Shown one piece after another: positions 26,057-33,989 of a stretch of 64,000 nucleotides of DNA. Under the pieces are notes generated by a model. The model saw nothing but the letters and a program-made list of their open reading frames with translations, did no database searches and was not told the origin of the DNA. The stretch is from JADHUC01 sp964623055 (lineage in GTDB: Bacteria > Planctomycetota > Planctomycetia > Pirellulales > Pirellulaceae). The stretch covers positions 1 through 64,000 of the forward strand of contig CAZURK010000045.1 of assembly GCA_964623055.1 (NCBI GenBank), given 5' to 3'. The first letter of the stretch is position 1. Each line of letters opens with the position of its first letter. Both the position numbers and the translations under genes were made by a program.

Positions 26057-27007
26057 CTATTTCGCGACGGTGAATTTGACATCAGGTGTGCTTGTCTCGC
26101 CTGTCCAGACATTTTCAAAGCCGAAGTTCTTTCCATCTCGCGCATTCTTGTAACGTAGCTTCACCGTGTACTCGCCAGGCGTCGTGGCCATCCCAAGTTG
26201 GAAGCCGTAGCCGATTGTTCTTACGCGACCTGGTCGTACATCGACGAAATTGTGTTGCTTGATCGGCGGTTTTTGTGGTGCGGTGATCGTCGTTTGGACC
26301 TGGATCGGCTGTCCGTCCGGGTCGGTCAATTCGATCGCAAACTGGTCGTCGTAAGGGTAGCTCACCAATTGGACTGAATTGTCCGTGGAGTTCCAGAACA
26401 TTGTATAGGCTGACATTTGGGCAAGGGCCTTAACCGGTTTGCCGTTGACGAGAGTCTTTGATTTGCGCATGTCGCGTTGCTCGATAAAGACCCCTACGTA
26501 CAGACCGTCTTTTGGCTCACTCCATTGAGTCTTCTTCAGCGTCGCCATCTTCTCTTTCATTTCGTCGAGCTTGTCCATCGGCTGGCGATCGGTCGGATAG
26601 GTTGCCCAATAGACCGGCAGCTTCTCGTCGGCCTGCATGACCCAGATAGATGATTCGCCGACCTTTGGCGCCGGCAGATCCGTCGACAACCGCAACCCAC
26701 CGGGATTTCGCTTTGGCCATGCCAGCCGGATGACGCCGTTCGCTCTCGCCTTGCCTCTCAGGAACACGCTGGGTTTGATAATGCCGGTTTCGTAAACGGT
26801 TCCGTTCTTCTCGACATCCTCGCCCAGCTTTTCAACCGTTCCAGCGACGATTAGATCGGCTTCAGCCATGCGGATTTCTTGCGGGACATATGCCCAGCTT
26901 GCTTGAACCGTCCGTGACGTCATCGTTACCACACACAACGTCAACACCGCGCATCCTAAGGACATGGTGATGTTGACTACACATAGTCTCGTTCGATGCT
27001 GACGCAT
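26057..27007 (-). CDS. Secreted hypothetical protein
   Basis: 316 residues from ATG 27007, preceded by GAGAGGAG. A hydrophobic N-terminal signal (VNITMSLGCAVLTLCVVTMTSRTVQA) is followed by ADLIVAGTVEKLGEDVEKNG, a pattern seen in small beta-barrel domains, and by a C-terminal Ig-like stretch (TTPGEYTVKLRYKNARDG). No enzyme motif was found. Next on the strand is a small secreted protein gene, but the order suggests separate transcription. Confidence 0.6.
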   Translation of the reverse strand: MRQHRTRLCVVNITMSLGCAVLTLCVVTMTSRTVQASWAYVPQEIRMAEADLIVAGTVEKLGEDVEKNGTVYETGIIKPSVFLRGKARANGVIRLAWPKRNPGGLRLSTDLPAPKVGESSIWVMQADEKLPVYWATYPTDRQPMDKLDEMKEKMATLKKTQWSEPKDGLYVGVFIEQRDMRKSKTLVNGKPVKALAQMSAYTMFWNSTDNSVQLVSYPYDDQFAIELTDPDGQPIQVQTTITAPQKPPIKQHNFVDVRPGRVRTIGYGFQLGMATTPGEYTVKLRYKNARDGKNFGFENVWTGETSTPDVKFTVAK

Positions 27008-27075
27008 GTCATTCTCCTCTCATTGTCTGAGATCTTGCTCACAAAGCGAGTGTACTGAATCTGCGATTGATCAAG

Positions 27076-27411
27076 CTACTCTTCCTTCTCTTCCTTCTTG
27101 AGTTTGACCATGTTTGCCTCCAGCGTGGGCTTGCCAGCAGACTTCAATTCAATTGTGGCAACGAGTTGAGGGGCTAGCATGCCTTTCTCTTCTTTGTTCT
27201 TTGTCGGGAAGACATAAAGATACGCTTTCTGTTCTTGGTGGTCCGTTACTTCAATCGTCAGGCCGCCAAGTCCTCCCATGATCGTGTCAAAATCAGCATC
27301 GTACCTGTGTGAATCGGTCGGGCCAAAGGATGCTCCCATCAGCACGATGGCTGCAGAAGCAACAACGCAACCGATCAGAAAGGACATGGACTTCTGAAAA
27401 CGGTTAGACAT
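27076..27411 (-). CDS. Small secreted or membrane-anchored protein
   Basis: 111 residues from ATG 27411, chosen because GGGAG lies just upstream and the Met is followed by an export signal or anchor (SMSFLIGCVVASAAIVLMGASFG). The rest is a short soluble domain (LGGLTIEVTDHQEQKAYLYVF) with an acidic, Lys-rich tail ending KKEEKEE. The longer open frame reaches 27861 but runs through a palindromic repeat and is unlikely to be translated there. Function unknown. A promoter-like motif shared with the gene at 28742 lies about 60 bases upstream. Confidence 0.6.
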   Translation of the reverse strand: MSNRFQKSMSFLIGCVVASAAIVLMGASFGPTDSHRYDADFDTIMGGLGGLTIEVTDHQEQKAYLYVFPTKNKEEKGMLAPQLVATIELKSAGKPTLEANMVKLKKEEKEE

Positions 27412-27462
27412 GACAGTATCTCCCAAGACTAGTGACTCAGTTTCTACTACCGTCTGATTTAG

Positions 27463-27490
27463 CGGACACTGCGTGCATTGTACCACTTGG
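27463..27490 (-). promoter_or_regulatory. Promoter-like motif, copy 1 (extended -10)
   Basis: On the minus strand this reads as an extended -10 box, TGGTACAAT followed by GCA, about 60 bases upstream of the 27411 start. The 28-bp block matches 28762-28789 at 24 positions, including a fixed AGTGTCCG at its downstream side. No good -35 box is visible. Confidence 0.4.
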
Positions 27491-27506
27491 GTTCGGGGCG
27501 CGACAT

Positions 27507-27565
27507 TCAGGGGCAGTGTCTGCCTTTGAATTCCGCGGAATAGGGGAGATACACGCTGCCCCTGA
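27507..27565. repeat. Inverted repeat with 10-bp perfect arms
   Basis: TCAGGGGCAG (27507-27516) and CTGCCCCTGA (27556-27565) are exact reverse complements enclosing 39 bases that contain a second small dyad (TTCCGCGGAA). It lies between two minus-strand genes and looks like a short mobile or folded element. Confidence 0.5.
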
Positions 27566-27629
27566 GCCGCACGTGACAAGGGGCACCGCCATATGGGTGC
27601 GTCTGCTATGCCGTTACGCGACGATACGC

Positions 27630-28322
27630 TCAGAGTTCTTGGAGCCACACCATGAAGCCCGGCATTGGATTGGGCGATGGTTCGTAGGTTCCATCCGGTT
27701 GGCGTTCGCACGGCCGGCGTTGCAGCAAAATAATCGGGCCCTTCGGATCGCGGACCACCGTACCGCGGCTTCCGATGACTCTTCCGTCGACGCTCGATAT
27801 CTCGGACATCCAACGCAGTTTGTCGTTGGGGATTCGCAGCGATGCGCCGGACATTTGCCACTTCGAATTACCGATGCGCGACTGGACCGAGAGCTGCCAA
27901 TGAGCGTCGTCGATTCGGCGGAGCTTTGCCGTGACAAGGACTTCGTTGTCGGTCTCCCAATACGGTTCGTTGGAGATTGCAGAAACGCCCGGTTTCTGCG
28001 GCACGTCGTTCTGCGGGATATTTTCGCAAGCGATGTTCCACGAGTATCGGTGGCCTTTCGGAACAAACAGTCGCCAACGCCATGTGTTCGGCTCGTGCGT
28101 GTCAACTGCAATGGCGTGAAGCTGCGTTCGATCTTCAATCGACAGGTAGCCAATTTCGTCTCGCAGTGCCCGGAGTTCCCGTTCCGCCTCACGCAGCCGA
28201 CGCGACGTATGGTAGTAGCCGACGGCAACGCAAAGGCCGACGACCATCAGTAAGAACGTGCGCAAGCTGAATCTCAGACGATTTGGTGTCCCTTCAGTGT
28301 CTGTGGCAGTTTCTTGTGGCAT
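27630..28322 (-). CDS. Membrane-anchored hypothetical protein with RFSLRT motif
   Basis: 230 residues from ATG 28322. The N-terminus reads RLRFSLRTFLLMVVGLCVAVG, a basic RFSLRT motif running straight into one membrane helix, widespread in planctomycete proteins of unknown function. A coiled-coil-like stretch (RRLREAERELRALRDEIGYL) follows, then a predicted beta-rich soluble domain of ~160 residues. No catalytic motif was found. It ends about 220 bases upstream of the small secreted protein gene on the same strand. Confidence 0.65.
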   Translation of the reverse strand: MPQETATDTEGTPNRLRFSLRTFLLMVVGLCVAVGYYHTSRRLREAERELRALRDEIGYLSIEDRTQLHAIAVDTHEPNTWRWRLFVPKGHRYSWNIACENIPQNDVPQKPGVSAISNEPYWETDNEVLVTAKLRRIDDAHWQLSVQSRIGNSKWQMSGASLRIPNDKLRWMSEISSVDGRVIGSRGTVVRDPKGPIILLQRRPCERQPDGTYEPSPNPMPGFMVWLQEL

Positions 28323-28367
28323 GACGTGTGGCTCTGCGGCTAAGCGAAGCCTCGTCCGTGGCTGCCG

Positions 28368-28742
28368 CTAGTTAACCTCGTCTCTCGTGCATAGGTGGTC
28401 TCTCTGCGCCTTTGCCTGATCGCCTGCCCCGAAAACTCCATTCAGCATTACGATCACTAGCGCGCCCGAGCCTATCCATGCGAGACCGGTCACTAGCCAA
28501 TGCGTGAACGCGCATTCTATCAGAGCCCCGTCGGATATAGTCCAAGGCTTTGCTTTGGGCATGGCGGTGAAGAATAGACCGTTCTTGAATGCATGTTCGA
28601 ATCCCAGGTGAAAGCCAATAACAAGTTTATGCAAGAACTTGTTGAATATCAGGAAAAGGAGCCATGCTGGCTGTACGATGAAGAATGCGATCCCAACGAA
28701 TACTCGGCTTCGCTTTGACATTGTCGTTGGGTCTTCTTCCAT
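28368..28742 (-). CDS. Small integral membrane protein
   Basis: 124 residues from ATG 28742, or 117 from the Met at 28721. There are two clear hydrophobic segments: VFVGIAFFIVQPAWLLFLIF near the N-terminus and WLVTGLAWIGSGALVIVML near residue 90. The loop between them holds FHLGFEHAFKNGLFF. No family was recognised. A promoter-like block shared with the gene at 27411 lies directly upstream. Confidence 0.55.
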   Translation of the reverse strand: MEEDPTTMSKRSRVFVGIAFFIVQPAWLLFLIFNKFLHKLVIGFHLGFEHAFKNGLFFTAMPKAKPWTISDGALIECAFTHWLVTGLAWIGSGALVIVMLNGVFGAGDQAKAQRDHLCTRDEVN

Positions 28743-28761
28743 TTCTCCCGCCGGATTCCCA

Positions 28762-28789
28762 CGGACACTCGATGCATTGTACCATTTGG
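28762..28789 (-). promoter_or_regulatory. Promoter-like motif, copy 2 (extended -10)
   Basis: Second copy of the block at 27463-27490, reading TGGTACAAT-GCA on the minus strand, 20-40 bases upstream of the possible starts of the small membrane protein. Shared position and strand relative to a small exported-protein gene support a promoter function. Confidence 0.4.
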
Positions 28790-28830
28790 CTTCGCCTACG
28801 GCACTAAAAGAGACGAATTCTCCTCGCCGT

Positions 28831-31146
28831 TCACCTGCCGGATCTGATGGTATAGGAAACCCTCGCGCGTTTCGGCATCGTCGCCGGCTGCCCGCCGCTT
28901 CTGAGCAGATCGATCCGCAGGTTTTGAATCAGGTCACGGCTTTGGTAACTCGTGCAAACCACTTCGTCGGCCAGGTCGACTTGTTGCGGCGTATCGAACT
29001 CGATCACGACCGGATGCCCAAAGCGCGTAATGCGGATCGCCGAAACGCCCTTGGTCATCTCGACGCCCGCGGTCTGCCAAGTCCCGTCGACGGAGTATTC
29101 GATGGTGACCGTCAAAGGCGGCTCCTTCTTTTGGCCTCGGCGTGTGTGATCGATGTAAATCGGCAGGTTCTCCCACAGTTCGACGAGCCGGTCACGGCGG
29201 TCTTCTGCCACGCCACGATGTTCCCGGGCGTCCTCGCCCCGAGAGAGCAGTTCGCTGGTGATCCGCAGGCCGTTGGGCTGCTTTTCGAATTGTCGTCGGT
29301 AGACCACATGGCCTGTGTCTTTGATCGTACCCTCCACTTCCACCGTGCCTTTCTCGCCCAGAAAACCGGCGGCGTGAACCGTCGGCACGTCGCCGTCCAA
29401 TTCGAAACTCACCCAGGGGTGCCGCTGACGTGCGGTCGAAAATGCCTTACCGTCGATGGTTCGTCCCCAGAGATGATGAGTTGTCCATCGGTCGACACTC
29501 CAGCGGTTTTCCGGCTTGACGCCTTCCTTCGGGCGCCACGTGACGTAATTCCACTTGTCGGGGAGCCGGCCAAGGATCACCAAGCCGGAGCCTTGTGTCC
29601 AGAAGGCAGCCAGTGAACCGCCAGCAAGAGCGCCGCTGCCGCCGATGTCGTACGCCCGGCCCATGTCGGGCACCGCCTCGACCTGGAACGTCCAGTCCGC
29701 CTGCTTGGCCACCCAGAACTCGCTGTCGAAGTTGATGCTGAAATCCTCCGGGCGCGATAGCGGGAGCACAAGCAATGGACTTTTTGCCGCGATCAACTTG
29801 CGGAACCGCGCGTAGGAACCGTCGATGTAGGCGTCCCAGGTATAGGGAATATCTGCGAGCCAGTGGCGTTCTTCCCACAGCGAAGGCTCAAGCAGCCAGT
29901 TTCGGCCCTCGCCGGTCTTCGGGCCCCTGGCGAGGCGCTCGACCGCCTGGCGAATCTGGTCGCGCATGACCTGCGGTTCGGCGATGCCCGTGGCGACAAG
30001 CTCGTCGCTCGCCGGGTCGACGCCCAGCAGATACAATCCGTGCTCGCTGAGCATGGCTGAAGCGATCGGTCGCCAGGGACGATTGCGCTGGTCACGGGCA
30101 TAAGGATCGTTCGTCCGCGTCGCCCAGCTCGAAGGACCGTCCCACCGGCCGTTGGGCTCCGGAAACGTGTTGTAGGCTTTGAAACGAAGCATGCGGTCGA
30201 TCACCTCGGGCAGGAACGCATCCCAAGCCGGATTGCCGCGCGTTGTTATCGCCGCTTCGAGCAGATGGAAGAGCGAGATACCGTTGTAGCTCGTCTCCGG
30301 CCCGTCCGCTTCGCCGATGTATCCGGCCGAGTGGAACGATCCCCGGCGCGGGTCGGACGTGGCCGCCGATCGGCGCGCGTCACCAAAGAGGATTCGCCGG
30401 GCGTCCGTCACCAAACGGTCTTGCATAGCCGTGTCATGGAAGACCTCGGAAAGCGTCGCGAGTGTCGAGATCGCGCGCATGTCCATGTTTGTGTTGCCGT
30501 CGCATGGTGCTAGCCGCTCGATATGCTGTAGGTAGAAGACGAGTCCGTCTTCGAAGGCCCGTTGAGCCGCTCTTGGCAAGAGGTTCCGGCCGTGCTGATA
30601 CGTGTAAGCCCAGGAACCGAGATTGGCGCTCGTGAAGCTCGGGTTCAGGTTTCGGGGATCTTCCCAGCAGGTCTCCAGCATGATCATGTCGACGATTGCC
30701 ACGACCAACGCGCGGCGTCGGGCGGCACGGTTGCCGAAGAAGGGGTTTCCCGGCACATCCAACTGCGTCCACCACGTCATGCCCGCCGGGTTTTGGAAGG
30801 TGTAGATCCCGTCGGGCCGTTCGATCCGCTTGAGCGTGAACCATTCGGGGGCGGCATAAAACTGCACGCTTGCCGGAAGGCGGCTGCCTCCCTTCATCGC
30901 GATCCAGTCACGGTAGAGTTTCTCGTGATCCGTTGCCTTGTATGCATCGACGAACTGCCAGTTCGTGTCGGCGATGGCAAAGTCCGCCGGCTTGAGGGAA
31001 GCGAGATAAGTGCGCAACACTTGTTGCCAAGGATGCCGTTGCGGTATCTCGGCGGCAGCGAGGAACTGCTCCGCTTGAAGTGCAGCGAACATGAAAAGAC
31101 CGGCGACAATCCAGTCAAGAGTCCGACGGACTGAGTACAGAGTCAT
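28831..31146 (-). CDS. Secreted protein of polysaccharide-lyase-like architecture
   Basis: 771 residues from ATG 31146 with a signal sequence (LDWIVAGLFMFAALQAEQFLAAA). The N-terminal ~430 residues are helix-rich with repeated aromatic helices (LVVAIVDMIMLETCWEDP, YQHGRNLLPRAAQRAFEDGL), as in the (alpha/alpha) toroid of heparinase/alginate-lyase families. The rest is beta-rich (SGLVILGRLPDKWNYVTW, GTVEVEGTIKDTGHVVYRR), as in the sandwich domain that follows the toroid in those families. No exact lyase family or catalytic His/Tyr pair can be assigned by eye. The TIM-barrel gene upstream is on the same strand, 87 bases away. Confidence 0.55.
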   Translation of the reverse strand: MTLYSVRRTLDWIVAGLFMFAALQAEQFLAAAEIPQRHPWQQVLRTYLASLKPADFAIADTNWQFVDAYKATDHEKLYRDWIAMKGGSRLPASVQFYAAPEWFTLKRIERPDGIYTFQNPAGMTWWTQLDVPGNPFFGNRAARRRALVVAIVDMIMLETCWEDPRNLNPSFTSANLGSWAYTYQHGRNLLPRAAQRAFEDGLVFYLQHIERLAPCDGNTNMDMRAISTLATLSEVFHDTAMQDRLVTDARRILFGDARRSAATSDPRRGSFHSAGYIGEADGPETSYNGISLFHLLEAAITTRGNPAWDAFLPEVIDRMLRFKAYNTFPEPNGRWDGPSSWATRTNDPYARDQRNRPWRPIASAMLSEHGLYLLGVDPASDELVATGIAEPQVMRDQIRQAVERLARGPKTGEGRNWLLEPSLWEERHWLADIPYTWDAYIDGSYARFRKLIAAKSPLLVLPLSRPEDFSINFDSEFWVAKQADWTFQVEAVPDMGRAYDIGGSGALAGGSLAAFWTQGSGLVILGRLPDKWNYVTWRPKEGVKPENRWSVDRWTTHHLWGRTIDGKAFSTARQRHPWVSFELDGDVPTVHAAGFLGEKGTVEVEGTIKDTGHVVYRRQFEKQPNGLRITSELLSRGEDAREHRGVAEDRRDRLVELWENLPIYIDHTRRGQKKEPPLTVTIEYSVDGTWQTAGVEMTKGVSAIRITRFGHPVVIEFDTPQQVDLADEVVCTSYQSRDLIQNLRIDLLRSGGQPATMPKRARVSYTIRSGR

Positions 31147-31233
31147 GAGAGACTCCTCCCTTGGAAAACCGGAGATCAGGTGCGGCCGTGACGGATACCA
31201 TTATGGCCAGGAGAAACCCGGCGCACATCGGCT

Positions 31234-32169
31234 CTACCCCCCGTAGCGTGCGACAAAGTTCCGAGGGAACTCGGCCGCGAGCCGTATCCACTCGTCTGGA
31301 TTTTCGCCGCGCCCGTCTTCGAACAGGAAGACGCCGCCGTAATCGATGGCCCGGAGCCCGGCGAACGCGTCGTCCCAGCGAATGATCCCGTCGGGGTGCA
31401 TCGGCGCGCGGTGGTCCGGTTTGGTCTTCAGGTTGAATGTTTCATGCAGGTGCAAGTGTAAGATGCGCCGCCCGCCCAAAGACAGAACTTCACGGGATCG
31501 ACCCTTCTTGACAAACGGATTGACACCATCGGGATCGCGAGCGTGGCCGATGTCGACCGTCAGGCCGAACCGGTTCGAACCGATCCGATCCACGAAGTCC
31601 GCATACGGTTTCAATCCGCCGCGCATGTTCTCGACCGTCAGCCGGATGCGCAGATCTTTGGTTTGGTCCAGAAGCTCTGTGACCGTCTTGCGAGATTGGT
31701 CGTTGGTGCCGAAGTGGGCAACCAGGATCCCTGCGCCTGCTTCTTCAGAAAAACGAATTTCCTCAAGCAGTTCCGTTGCGGCGGCTCGGCGTCTTTTCTC
31801 GTTTGGGTCGTTGTATCTTCGCCTGAGATTTCCATGGACGGAAACGACGGACACGCCCTGCTTGCGGCACTCCGAGAGAACCTCGGAAACCTGCCGCCGG
31901 ACGCGGAAGTTGAATGTCTCAGGCATCATCAACAGTTCTATGCGCTGGATGCCCGCCTTGCGGATCGCTACGACGTGCCGCGCCCCCAGCCGCTCCTTCT
32001 GGAAGACAGCCATCGAAATCCCAAGTCGCGCAGCGATTTCCGCAGAGGTGTATGGCAACGTGGCTGGCTGCCGAATCTCGCCCGGCACGTCCTTCACCCC
32101 GAAGGCCAGAGCGACGCCCGTTGTAGTGGCACGTTGCAGAAAGAGGCGTCGGGTCGTCGGTTTTGTCAT
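31234..32169 (-). CDS. Xylose-isomerase-like TIM-barrel protein with twin-arginine-like signal
   Basis: 311 residues from ATG 32169, chosen because AAAGGA is upstream and the N-terminus is TRRLFLQRATTTGVALAFG, a twin-arginine-type export signal; the open frame extends 52 codons further without support. The domain matches the sugar phosphate isomerase/epimerase family (AP endonuclease 2-like, PF01261): GIQRIELLMMPE, VVSVHGNLRR, GILVAHFGTN, LTVENMRGG, GLTVDIGHA and ILHLHLHET are the successive beta strands with metal-binding His/Glu/Asp residues. The substrate is unknown. Probably co-transcribed with the lyase-like gene downstream. Confidence 0.82.
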   Translation of the reverse strand: MTKPTTRRLFLQRATTTGVALAFGVKDVPGEIRQPATLPYTSAEIAARLGISMAVFQKERLGARHVVAIRKAGIQRIELLMMPETFNFRVRRQVSEVLSECRKQGVSVVSVHGNLRRRYNDPNEKRRRAAATELLEEIRFSEEAGAGILVAHFGTNDQSRKTVTELLDQTKDLRIRLTVENMRGGLKPYADFVDRIGSNRFGLTVDIGHARDPDGVNPFVKKGRSREVLSLGGRRILHLHLHETFNLKTKPDHRAPMHPDGIIRWDDAFAGLRAIDYGGVFLFEDGRGENPDEWIRLAAEFPRNFVARYGG

Positions 32170-32277
32170 CGCACGGGTCCTTTCTGCCTCGCACGCGTCG
32201 AGAGAACGTTGTATCGGCCTGTGAAGTTTGCATCGTTGTGACCGGTGGAACAATCCCAAAAAAGTTGTATTTCCTGT

Positions 32278-32306
32278 TTGCGACCCGTCTTGTACCGCCT
32301 TATAAT
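32278..32306 (+). promoter_or_regulatory. Sigma-70-like promoter
   Basis: A perfect TATAAT (32301-32306) lies 17 bases after TTGCGA (32278-32283). It points to the small membrane protein gene at 32449 and the esterase at 32879, leaving a 5' leader of about 135 bases. Confidence 0.55.
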
Positions 32307-32448
32307 GGGGGTGTTGATTCGACACGCCGAGCTACTTCCGCAAGACCGTACTCAACCTCTCCGGACCCATCCATTTGGTTTCTTGTTCTCCATAACTTAA
32401 GCGCCAGACCCAGGCCGTTGGAAGGGTCTCGAGCCACTGGGAGATGGA

Positions 32449-32766
32449 ATGTCTCGTGAACACGACAGGGAAGGACGCAAACGGCGGCACGGCAGCACGC
32501 GACGAAGAGGACACAGACGGCGGTCCCGCAGCACTGGGCATAGTGACTATCAGCGGACTTCCTCCTGGTTCGGATGGAAGAGAAAATGGTTTGGAAAGGA
32601 AAACGAGAATCTGCTCGGTGGGATGTTGATTGCGTTCGTAGCTGTTGCCCTGGTCTGCCTCGTTCTGCTGGGCCGGTGCAACAAATGGCCATGGCAGTCT
32701 CCCGAAGAGTCTGAATCGAGCGAGCGACTTGAACAAGTGGAGAGCGAAGTCGCCCAGGATGGCTGA
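32449..32766 (+). CDS. Small basic single-pass membrane protein
   Basis: 105 residues from an ATG preceded by GGGAG at the right spacing. The first ~45 residues are extremely basic (RKRRHGSTRRRGHRRRSRS, then FGWKRKWF), followed by one hydrophobic helix (LLGGMLIAFVAVALVCLVLLG) and an acidic tail (ESESSERLEQVESEVAQD). The charge layout suggests an N-in orientation with the basic part in the cytoplasm. It fits no family I know. The antisense frame over this region was rejected because it runs into the esterase gene. Confidence 0.5.
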   Translation: MSREHDREGRKRRHGSTRRRGHRRRSRSTGHSDYQRTSSWFGWKRKWFGKENENLLGGMLIAFVAVALVCLVLLGRCNKWPWQSPEESESSERLEQVESEVAQDG

Positions 32767-32878
32767 AAATCAGCACACTCGGATGCACCTCGTAATCCGC
32801 GCCCCGCTGGGTATCATGGCCACGAGAGGACAGGCCATATCGGATACGACGAACGAGAGCGCACAGGAGAACAGAACT

Positions 32879-33958
32879 ATGCGAATTGGCACATGGAGTA
32901 CTTTGTTTCTGGTTTCTGCAGTCGTAGGCACCTGTGCCGCTGTTGCCCAGGAGCAGGCAAAGGAGAGAACTTCCGAGAATACGCCAATTCTCAGGACTTT
33001 CTTGGAGCGGCGACCGGAAGCGGATTTGAACAAAGACGGAATTCTGACCTGGGATGAAGCACAGAAAGCCCGGCGGAAGATGCAGCAGTCGAGGCAGAAG
33101 CCTGGCCGGAAGCCTGCATCGCGCGGCCCGGCCCCAACCAAGGCGGAAGTGCCTTATGGTGATCACGAACGGCACGTGCTCGACTTCTGGCAGGCGAAGT
33201 CCGACAAGCCGACACCGCTGTTCATTTGGATTCACGGCGGCGGTTTCCGCGGCGGTGACAAGAGATCGTTCCCCGGCGACTTGCGGGCCCAATGTCTCAA
33301 TGCCGGGATCTCCTGTGCCTCGATTCATTACCGGCTTTCCGGACACGCGCCGTATCCGGCGCAGATGCTCGACAGTGCCCGGGCGGTTCAGTTCCTGCGA
33401 TCGAAGGCGGCCGAGTGGAATCTCGATCCCAAACGGTTCGCGGCCGGAGGCGGATCGGCCGGATCAGGGATTTCCCAATGGCTCGGCTACCACGAGGACT
33501 TGGCCGACGCGGACGGCGACGACCCAATCGCCAGACAGTCCACCCGCCTTTCCTGCGTGTTCCCAATCAACATGCAGTCGACTTACGATCCGCGCGAGAT
33601 CAAACGAATCATCCCGGGCGAAGCGTACAAGCACCCGGCATTGGTTCCGTTCTTCGGCCGGCCGGAGGGCTGGGACTGGGATAGCGATCCGGTGGACGAC
33701 GATTTGGACGCCCTGCTCAAGGACGCCTCGCCGATCACACACCTTACCAAGGACGACGCCCCCATCTTTCTGCTTCAATACGCCAGGGCTGCCACGCCCG
33801 GTAACATACACCACCCGAAGTTCGGCGAGCACTTGAAGGAAGCGGCCGACAAGTTGGGCGTCGAGTGTGTGGCCAAGTTGGACACGGACTATGAGTCCAT
33901 GTCCGTAGCATTCGCTGACATGGTCAAGTTCATGCAGAAGCACTTCGGCGACAATTGA
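32879..33958 (+). CDS. Secreted alpha/beta-hydrolase (HSL-like esterase) with an EF-hand-like N-terminus
   Basis: 359 residues from ATG 32879 behind AGGAGA, with a signal peptide (TLFLVSAVVGTCAAVAQ). A calcium-loop-like stretch (DLNKDGILTWDEA) near residue 47 is followed by a basic linker. The hydrolase core has the oxyanion-hole motif HGGGF at ~118, the nucleophile elbow GGGSAG and a C-terminal region suited to the acid/His pair. This arrangement is typical of planctomycete carbohydrate-esterase-like proteins (BD-FAE/HSL type). It likely removes acyl groups from polysaccharides in the periplasm. It converges with the large PQQ-propeller gene, 31 bases apart. Confidence 0.82.
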   Translation: MRIGTWSTLFLVSAVVGTCAAVAQEQAKERTSENTPILRTFLERRPEADLNKDGILTWDEAQKARRKMQQSRQKPGRKPASRGPAPTKAEVPYGDHERHVLDFWQAKSDKPTPLFIWIHGGGFRGGDKRSFPGDLRAQCLNAGISCASIHYRLSGHAPYPAQMLDSARAVQFLRSKAAEWNLDPKRFAAGGGSAGSGISQWLGYHEDLADADGDDPIARQSTRLSCVFPINMQSTYDPREIKRIIPGEAYKHPALVPFFGRPEGWDWDSDPVDDDLDALLKDASPITHLTKDDAPIFLLQYARAATPGNIHHPKFGEHLKEAADKLGVECVAKLDTDYESMSVAFADMVKFMQKHFGDN

Positions 33959-33989
33959 CGGCCGGAGAGAGAATTGTGCAGAAACGGAA

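Noticed and set aside
28639..29616. 325-codon plus-strand frame across two minus-strand genes
   Set aside because: Antisense to the small membrane protein and the lyase-like protein; no ribosome binding site and no domain.
32300..33346. 348-codon minus-strand frame
   Set aside because: Overlaps the small membrane protein and the esterase; composition is noise-like, while the plus-strand genes have signals and ribosome binding sites.
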